DNA of 64,000 nt. It comes from an uncultured Ruthenibacterium sp. (GTDB taxonomy: Bacteria > Bacillota > Clostridia > Oscillospirales > Ruminococcaceae). Below are positions 59,399 to 64,000 of this stretch, piece by piece; position 1 is the first letter of the stretch, and every line of letters starts with the position of its first letter. The position numbers and the translations under genes are program-made. The notes under the pieces are model-generated. The model did not search any database. It saw only the letters and a list, made by a program, of their open reading frames with translations, and was not told the origin of the DNA. Where the stretch lies: the NCBI GenBank assembly GCA_944386555.1, contig CALXBN010000061.1, forward strand, positions 79,255-143,254, read 5' to 3'.

Positions 59399-60649
59399 TC
59401 AGGTCCGGTTCAGCTCTTTCAGCTGGGGGTACTGGCTGAACACGCAGGCGGCGGCGTAGCCTTCCTTTTCCAGCTTGTCCAGCTGTTTGCCCAGCTTTTT
59501 CGCCGCAGCCAGCACGGTGACGGCATACTGCCCGCGCAAAGCGCCGGCGGCCTTCAGCACGTCGGCAAAGCAGTCGTCGGCGCCGTACAGCAGGGCGCAG
59601 CGGGGCTTCTGGGCCGGCGGCTGGAAGCCCTGGTCCGCCAGGATGGCGCAGATGCGCTCGAACCCGATGGAGAAACCCACGGCGGGCACGCTTTTGCCCA
59701 GGAATTTGCCGATCATATTGTCATAACGGCCGCCGCCGCACACCGCGCCGGAAAAGCCGGGACACTGCACTTCAAACACCATGCCGGTGTAATAGCCCTG
59801 CCCCCGCACCAGACTGGGGGCAAACACCACCTGATAGGCGCCGCCGGCCACTGCCTGCACGGTGTCGATGACGTACTGCAAGTCCCGGGCGGGGGCCTGG
59901 CCGGCCTGGCCGCATCGGGCGGCCGCCTCGGCCAGGGTGAAAGCCCCCTTGGACAGGAACGCCGCCAGGGCGTCTACTGCTTCGGCGGGCAGCTGTTTTT
60001 CCCGCAGCTCGGCGGCCACGCCCTCCGGGCCGATCTTGTCCAGCTTGTCAAAGGTGATGCACACACTGTCCAGGCTGTCTTCCGCGAAGCCGAAGCCTGC
60101 CAGCATGGCCCGCAGCAGCCGCCTGTCGTTGACGGCCACGGTGAAGCCGGTGAAGCCGATGGCCTGCAGGGCCCGGGCGGTGGTGTCGATCAGCTCGGCC
60201 TCGGCGTTGGGGCTCTCGCCCCCCAGGATGTCGATATCGCACTGCACAAATTCCCGCAGCCGGCCTTTCTGGGGGCGTTCGGCCCGGTACACCCGGTCGG
60301 TTTGGATCACCTTGAAGGGGCTGGGCAGCTGCTCTTTGTTGGCGGCATAATAGCGGGACAGCGGCAGCGTCAGGTCATACCGCAGGCCCAGGTCGGCCAG
60401 GGCGTCCTCCTGCCCGGCGGCCAGGGCTTTTTCCAGCTTGTCGCCCCGCTTGAGCACTTTGAAGATCAGGTTCAGGTTGTCGCCGCCTTCGGATTTGTTC
60501 AGGTTTTCAAGATCCTCCACAATGGGGGTGGCGATGCGCTGGAAGCCGGCGTCCCGGTACACTTCCAGAATTTTGCCCTGCACATAGTCCCGCAGCAGGG
60601 CCTGTGCGGGCAGATAGTCGTTCATGCCTTTCGGCGGAGTGGTTTTCAT
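59399..60649 (-). CDS. hisS: Histidyl-tRNA synthetase
   Basis: 416 residues, class II. PPKGMNDYLP at the start, motif 2 QTDRVYRAERPQKGRLREFVQCDIDILGG, the His-specific segment LVRGQGYYTGMVFEV (usual RGLDYYTG reads RGQGYYTG) and GGGRYDNMIGKF, motif 3 GFSIGFERI, then a short anticodon domain (~330-416). It could be HisZ, but full catalytic motifs favour HisRS. Start at 60649 with GAAGGAG. Confidence 0.87.
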   Translation of the reverse strand: MKTTPPKGMNDYLPAQALLRDYVQGKILEVYRDAGFQRIATPIVEDLENLNKSEGGDNLNLIFKVLKRGDKLEKALAAGQEDALADLGLRYDLTLPLSRYYAANKEQLPSPFKVIQTDRVYRAERPQKGRLREFVQCDIDILGGESPNAEAELIDTTARALQAIGFTGFTVAVNDRRLLRAMLAGFGFAEDSLDSVCITFDKLDKIGPEGVAAELREKQLPAEAVDALAAFLSKGAFTLAEAAARCGQAGQAPARDLQYVIDTVQAVAGGAYQVVFAPSLVRGQGYYTGMVFEVQCPGFSGAVCGGGRYDNMIGKFLGKSVPAVGFSIGFERICAILADQGFQPPAQKPRCALLYGADDCFADVLKAAGALRGQYAVTVLAAAKKLGKQLDKLEKEGYAAACVFSQYPQLKELNRT

Positions 60650-60681
60650 GAAATGTCTCCTTCGTTTCAACGGGTGAAAAT

Positions 60682-60705
60682 GCGCCCCGGTACGGGCCGG
60701 GGCGC
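60682..60705 (-). terminator. Terminator after the PF06541 gene
   Basis: 9-bp stem (60682-60690 with 60697-60705) followed on the minus strand by ATTTT, just before hisS. Confidence 0.6.
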
Positions 60706-60711
60706 CGGGTT

Positions 60712-61512
60712 TTACGGTTTGCTCCGCCGCTCCTGGGCCCAGCGCAGGGCCTGGCGCAGGGCGTCGTCATAGCGGGTATGGTGCATGCGGGGGAAGGCCC
60801 GCGCCAGCCGGCGGGCCACCACATGGCGGCCGTCGGCCACCTCGGCCCGCAGCAGGTCCAGGCGGGCGGCGGCGTCCAGGCGGGCTTTGTCCATGCCGCC
60901 GTCTACGGCCAGGGCGCCCTCGCCCAGGTGCTGGCTCACCGCGTCGCTGCCCTGGCGCAGCAGGCGCGCCACTTCGTCAATGGCGCCCAGATCCCGGTTC
61001 ATTTTGGCAATGGCCTTTACCGTAACGATCAGGTCGCACAGGAATGCCGCGGCGATCACCGCCGCCAGCACATAGCCCGGCCCGCCGCCCAGCGGCCGGG
61101 TAATCAGCCCTATCAAGGCGGCCACCGCCGGCTGGATCAGGCGCATGACAGCCGCCACGCACAGCCCCCAGGCCAGGCTGAACTTCAGGCAGATGTAGCC
61201 GCCCAGGTTGAAGGGCTGGTCGGAATAATCCCACCAGGAGGTGTGGAACAGCTTTTTCAGCGCCCAGCCGCCGGCCAGCTCCATGGCGCTGGCCAGCGCC
61301 ATTCCGCCCAAAAACAGTGCGGCCAGGTTCTGCACATTGCCCAGCACCACCAGCACCAGCACCATGCCGAAGCCATAGATGGGGCACACCGGGCCGTTGA
61401 GGAACCCCCGGTTCACCAGCTTTCCTGTGGTCACCGTGCAGAAGCATACTTCCAAACACCAGCCCAGGAACGAGTAGATGGCAAAGTGCCAGAACAGCAG
61501 GTAAGCCGTCAT
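60712..61512 (-). CDS. Putative ABC-transporter type IV / PF06541-like membrane protein
   Basis: 266 residues. The opening LLFWHFAIYSFLGWCLEVCFCTVTTGKLVNRGFLNGPVCPIYGFG with W-D-Y-S-D-Q-P-F-N-L-G-G-Y-I-C is the hallmark of PF06541 (five or so helices up to ~180). The C-terminal ~85 residues are a charged, helical cytoplasmic tail. Function is unknown despite the family name. It starts 3 bases after the stop of the zinc-ribbon gene, so the two form a unit. Confidence 0.83.
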   Translation of the reverse strand: MTAYLLFWHFAIYSFLGWCLEVCFCTVTTGKLVNRGFLNGPVCPIYGFGMVLVLVVLGNVQNLAALFLGGMALASAMELAGGWALKKLFHTSWWDYSDQPFNLGGYICLKFSLAWGLCVAAVMRLIQPAVAALIGLITRPLGGGPGYVLAAVIAAAFLCDLIVTVKAIAKMNRDLGAIDEVARLLRQGSDAVSQHLGEGALAVDGGMDKARLDAAARLDLLRAEVADGRHVVARRLARAFPRMHHTRYDDALRQALRWAQERRSKP

Positions 61513-61515
61513 GGC

Positions 61516-62058
61516 TCAGCCCTCCGGGCCGTTCCGGGATGCGTCAGGTGCGTCGGGCTGTGCGGGCGCGCCGCTTTCCCCGCCGAAGTCCTCGGGCAGT
61601 GCGCCGCCGCAGGCGCTGCAGAAATGGTCCCCCTCGGCGCACAGATGGCCGCAGTGAGGGCAGGGGGCCATCGCCTGGAACGTCTCCTGCCCGTCCTCAT
61701 CCTCCTCATCTTCCTCTTCCAGGGCCAGCTTTTCCTCAATGGCGTCCATCTGCTGGGCCAGCTGCTCGGCGTTCAGCAGCAGCGCGTCAATCACCTGCTG
61801 GGGGGTGCGGGGGCCGTCGTCGGTGGCCACGGTATCTTTCACTTTGCCGGTGTGCAGCAGGAACATCATCCGGCCGATATCGCTGAACACGTCCTCCTGC
61901 TGGTCTTCCAGGCGGCTGTACTCCAGGGCCATCTTTACCGCGTCGTACTTTTCGCTCACGGCGTCCTTGGCGGCGCTGGCGGCGGCCATGGCCTTGTCGG
62001 CGGCATCCCGGGCCGCGCCGGTCAGTTCCTGCAGAATGCGGGTCATATTGCTGTCCAT
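61516..62058 (-). CDS. Helical protein with C-terminal zinc ribbon
   Basis: 180 residues. Residues ~1-60 are alanine-rich and helical (QELTGAARDAADKAMAAASAAK), ~95-120 a coiled coil with an acidic run (EEEDEEDEDG), and residues ~132-148 a zinc ribbon CPHCGHLCAEGDHFCSACG with four ligands. Start at 62058 because GGAAAGG lies ~9 bases upstream. Coupled to the PF06541 gene. A perfect 18-bp palindrome lies 33 bp upstream. Function unknown. Confidence 0.7.
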   Translation of the reverse strand: MDSNMTRILQELTGAARDAADKAMAAASAAKDAVSEKYDAVKMALEYSRLEDQQEDVFSDIGRMMFLLHTGKVKDTVATDDGPRTPQQVIDALLLNAEQLAQQMDAIEEKLALEEEDEEDEDGQETFQAMAPCPHCGHLCAEGDHFCSACGGALPEDFGGESGAPAQPDAPDASRNGPEG

Positions 62059-62090
62059 AAGGTCCATCCTTTCCGTTGTGGGCAATTTTC

Positions 62091-62143
62091 TCCGAAAAAT
62101 TTTTCGGAAAAGTTATTCTCATTTTACCACAAGATGTTATAAT
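62091..62143. promoter_or_regulatory. Palindrome and extended -10 promoter in the divergent dinB region
   Basis: TCCGAAAAATTTTTCGGA (62091-62108) is a perfect 18-bp palindrome, placed between the zinc-ribbon gene (minus) and dinB (plus). TGTTATAAT with -10 core 62138-62143 drives dinB. No known LexA box (GAAC-N4-GTTC type) was found. Confidence 0.6.
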
Positions 62144-62208
62144 AATCAAAGGAATTTGCGCCCGGCACAGCCCCTGTGCGCCGGCGGCGCGCCGGGGAGG
62201 GAGCGGCC

Positions 62209-63483
62209 ATGGCAGAGACAGGCGCGCGGTGGGTGTTCCACTGCGACTGCAACAGCTTTTATGCCTCGGTGGAACTGCTGGACAGGCCCGAGCTGAAAGA
62301 CGTGCCCGCGGCCGTATGCGGGGACCCCGCCCATCGCAGGGGGATCATCCTGGCCAAAAACGAGCCGGCCAAGCGCTGCGGCGTGCAAACCGCCGAAACC
62401 GTGTACAGCGCCCTGCGCAAATGCCCCGGCCTGCAGCTGCTGGCGCCCCATCACGGGCTGTACCGCCGCTTTTCCCGGCAGATCAACGCCATTTACGAGA
62501 CGTATACCGACCGGGTGGAGCCCTTCGGTATCGACGAGAGCTGGCTGGATATGACCGGCACCTGGCACCTGTTCGGCCAAAGCCCCGCGCAGGTGGCCGA
62601 CGCCATCCGCGCCCGGGTGAAGGCCGAGACGGGCCTGACCCTCAGCGTGGGCGTCAGTTTCAACAAGGTGTTCGCCAAAATCGGATCGGATTACAAAAAG
62701 CCCGACGCCACCACCCTGATCGGCCCGGAGAACTGGAAACAGATCATCTGGCCGCTGCCGGTGGGGGCGCTGCTGTACGCCGGCGCCAGCGCCCAGCGGG
62801 CCCTGGCAGGCCTGGGCGTGCGCACCATCGGCCAGCTGGCCGGCACCCCGGACGGCGAACTGCGGGCGGTGCTGGGCAGGCTGGGGCCCCAGCTGGGCCG
62901 CTATGCCCGCGGGCTGGACGACGAGCCCGTGCGCCCGGCCGGCCAGCATCCGCCGGTCAAAAGCGTGGGCAACGGCATGACCTTTGCGCGGGACCTTGTC
63001 TCCTGGCAGGACATCCGCACCGGCGTGGGCGCCCTGGCCGACCAGGTGGCCACCCGCCTGCGGGCCCAGGGGCTGTACTGCACCGCCGTACAGGTACAGC
63101 TGAAGGACACCGCCCTGCGGGCCGTCAGCCGGCAGGCCCAGCTGGGCCGGGCCACCCATTTGGCCGCGGAAATTGCCGCGGCCTGCCTTTCCCTGGTGCG
63201 CAAGCACTGGGACGGCCGGCCCCTGCGCATGGTGACGGTGACGGCTCTCTCCCTGACGGAGGACCCGCTGGAGCAGATGAGCCTGTTTTCCGCCCCCGCC
63301 GCCGGCAGGGACAAGCGCGAGCAGCTGGAGCGCAGCCTGGATGACATCCGCCGGCGCTTCGGCCGGCACGCCATCGCCCCGGCAGGGGTGCTGAACAACG
63401 ACATCGGGCTCGACACACTCGGGCTTGAAAAGCGCCAAGATGCGCAAGACAATGAATGCAGAGAGGAAGATGACAAATGGTGA
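62209..63483 (+). CDS. dinB: Y-family DNA polymerase (DinB/Pol IV-like)
   Basis: 424 residues. Palm motifs FHCDCNSFYASVE (D for metal; Cys replaces one of the usual Met/Asp positions) and FGIDESWLD are intact; fingers GIILAKNEPAK, thumb HhH near 210-240 and little finger ~250-350 follow. The DCNSFYAS form is the clostridial Pol IV/UvrX-like variety. It performs translesion synthesis. The C-terminal ~40 residues lack the usual β-clamp pentapeptide in clear form, though QMSLF (near 355) could serve. Start at 62209 with GGGAGGGAGC. Overlaps the Dabb gene by 7 bases. Confidence 0.9.
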   Translation: MAETGARWVFHCDCNSFYASVELLDRPELKDVPAAVCGDPAHRRGIILAKNEPAKRCGVQTAETVYSALRKCPGLQLLAPHHGLYRRFSRQINAIYETYTDRVEPFGIDESWLDMTGTWHLFGQSPAQVADAIRARVKAETGLTLSVGVSFNKVFAKIGSDYKKPDATTLIGPENWKQIIWPLPVGALLYAGASAQRALAGLGVRTIGQLAGTPDGELRAVLGRLGPQLGRYARGLDDEPVRPAGQHPPVKSVGNGMTFARDLVSWQDIRTGVGALADQVATRLRAQGLYCTAVQVQLKDTALRAVSRQAQLGRATHLAAEIAAACLSLVRKHWDGRPLRMVTVTALSLTEDPLEQMSLFSAPAAGRDKREQLERSLDDIRRRFGRHAIAPAGVLNNDIGLDTLGLEKRQDAQDNECREEDDKW

Positions 63484-63758
63484 CCCATGTTGTGATGTGG
63501 AACCTGAAGGACACCGAGACCCAGCAGGAAGCCGGGCAGGAGATGAAACATAAGCTGGAGGCCCTGGTGGGCCAGGTACCCGGCCTGCTGGAGGCCCGGG
63601 TGCACCTGGGCTTTGCCGGGTACGACGTATGTCTGGTCAGCCGGCTGGAGAGCCGCGAGGCGCTGGAAGTGTACCAGAACCACCCGGCCCATCTGCTGGT
63701 GAAAGAGTACGTCCACTCCGTGATCAGTGCCCGGGCCAGCTGCGATTTCGACGATTGA
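63477..63758 (+). CDS. Dabb-domain (stress-responsive α/β barrel) protein
   Basis: 93 residues with the Dabb pattern V-T-H-V-V-M-W-N-L-K at the start, LVGQVPGLLEARVHLGF and YQNHPAHLLVKEYV. Dimeric ferredoxin-like fold; bacterial members have no known substrate. The start lies 7 bases inside dinB and depends on a GAGAGGAAG within dinB. The M24 peptidase gene follows after 61 bases. Confidence 0.87.
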   Translation: MVTHVVMWNLKDTETQQEAGQEMKHKLEALVGQVPGLLEARVHLGFAGYDVCLVSRLESREALEVYQNHPAHLLVKEYVHSVISARASCDFDD

Positions 63759-63819
63759 GGCGCGGCGAGCCCGCTGCCGGCGAAAACAACAAACATTGAC
63801 AAAGGGAAGTGCATTGTAA

Positions 63820-64000
63820 ATGGAAACAACGGAAAAACTGGCCGCGCTGCGCGCCAAGATGGCCGCGGCCGGTGTGGACGGCGTGTATGTGCCCTCCAGC
63901 GACCCTCACATGAGCGAGTACCTGCCTGACCACTGGCGCTGCCGGGCCTGGCTGTCCGGCTTTGACGGTTCGGCGGGCACGCTGTGCATTACCGCGGACA
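63820..64000 (+). CDS. M24-family Xaa-Pro aminopeptidase, N-terminal part
   Basis: ATG at 63820 behind AAAGGGAAG; runs to the window's end (60 codons). METTEKLAALRAKMAAAGVD and later VPSSDPHMSEYLPDHWRCRAWLSGFDGSAGT are the creatinase-N domain of the aminopeptidase P group, eukaryotic-like long form. The catalytic metal-binding domain lies outside the window. It removes N-terminal residues before proline. Confidence 0.88.
   Translation, partial: METTEKLAALRAKMAAAGVDGVYVPSSDPHMSEYLPDHWRCRAWLSGFDGSAGTLCITAD

Noticed and set aside
62059..62208. LexA box controlling dinB
   Set aside because: No GAAC-N4-GTTC or CGAAC-type site; only an unrelated A/T-centred palindrome is present.
1..64000. tRNA or rRNA genes
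   Set aside because: No cloverleaf with conserved T-arm GTTCGAATC and no rRNA-like blocks were recognised by eye; a tRNAscan run would be decisive.

Overview
The window is chromosomal DNA from a GC-rich (by eye well above 60 % G+C), anaerobic, low-complexity-wall Firmicute. The gene content (Hnd-type [FeFe] hydrogenase, methionine T-box, AhrC/ArgR-like boxes, M42 peptidase, two CobW GTPases, clostridial Y-family polymerase, strong GGAGG ribosome sites) fits the Oscillospiraceae/Ruminococcaceae (Faecalibacterium-Gemmiger-Subdoligranulum relatives). The genus cannot be fixed from the sequence alone. Almost every base is coding. Intergenic spaces are short and mostly hold strong intrinsic terminators and recognisable sigma-A promoters.

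Layout. 0-5 kb: 3' end of metA, glycerate kinase, then on the minus strand a three-gene NitT/TauT-type ABC importer and a RidA protein. 5-16 kb: D-Ala-D-Ala carboxypeptidase, nicotinate phosphoribosyltransferase, ABC exporter, GT2 glycosyltransferase, an M42 peptidase-GNAT fusion, a small exported protein, two consecutive CobW-type GTPases (one with a 27-His tail), and proC. 16.6-19.1 kb: a visibly AT-richer island with a frameshifted MarR gene, a nitroreductase gene with an in-frame stop and an intact radical SAM gene. 19-28.7 kb: PfkB sugar kinase, MIF-like tautomerase, HAD phosphatase, a methionine T-box in front of metN-metI-metQ, then a Na/Pi symporter with a PhoP/PhoR-type two-component system behind PhoP-like direct repeats.

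28.9-38.1 kb (minus strand): a lipoprotein with a duplicated ribosome site, tatD, a GNAT, metG, and a three-gene cluster of D-aspartate ligase, aspartate racemase and glutamine-dependent asparagine synthase. Read together, the last three form a pathway for a D-Asp/D-Asn peptidoglycan cross-bridge. 38.2-44.2 kb: an IclR regulator divergent from a five-gene bifurcating-type hydrogenase operon (hndA, HATPase protein, hndB, hndC, hndD). 44.3-52.2 kb: amino-acid ABC permease and ATPase behind tandem ARG boxes, a LysR regulator divergent from a two-gene ABC exporter whose first gene is frameshifted at Walker B, a triple ~110-bp tandem repeat, and an Fe-S aldo/keto reductase. 52.4-64 kb: a self-contained 31-codon gene with its own promoter, palindrome and terminator, aspS, a YitT/DUF6198-like membrane protein, a LysR regulator, a small protein plus DUF362 pair, DUF1015, hisS, a PF06541 membrane protein with a zinc-ribbon partner, a Y-family polymerase, a Dabb protein and the start of an M24 aminopeptidase.

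No tRNA, rRNA, CRISPR array, integrase or transposase gene was recognised. The most novel-looking items are the 31-aa gene with its palindromic control region, the D-Asp cross-bridge cluster in this lineage, the M42-GNAT fusion, and the tandem/dispersed repeat family.
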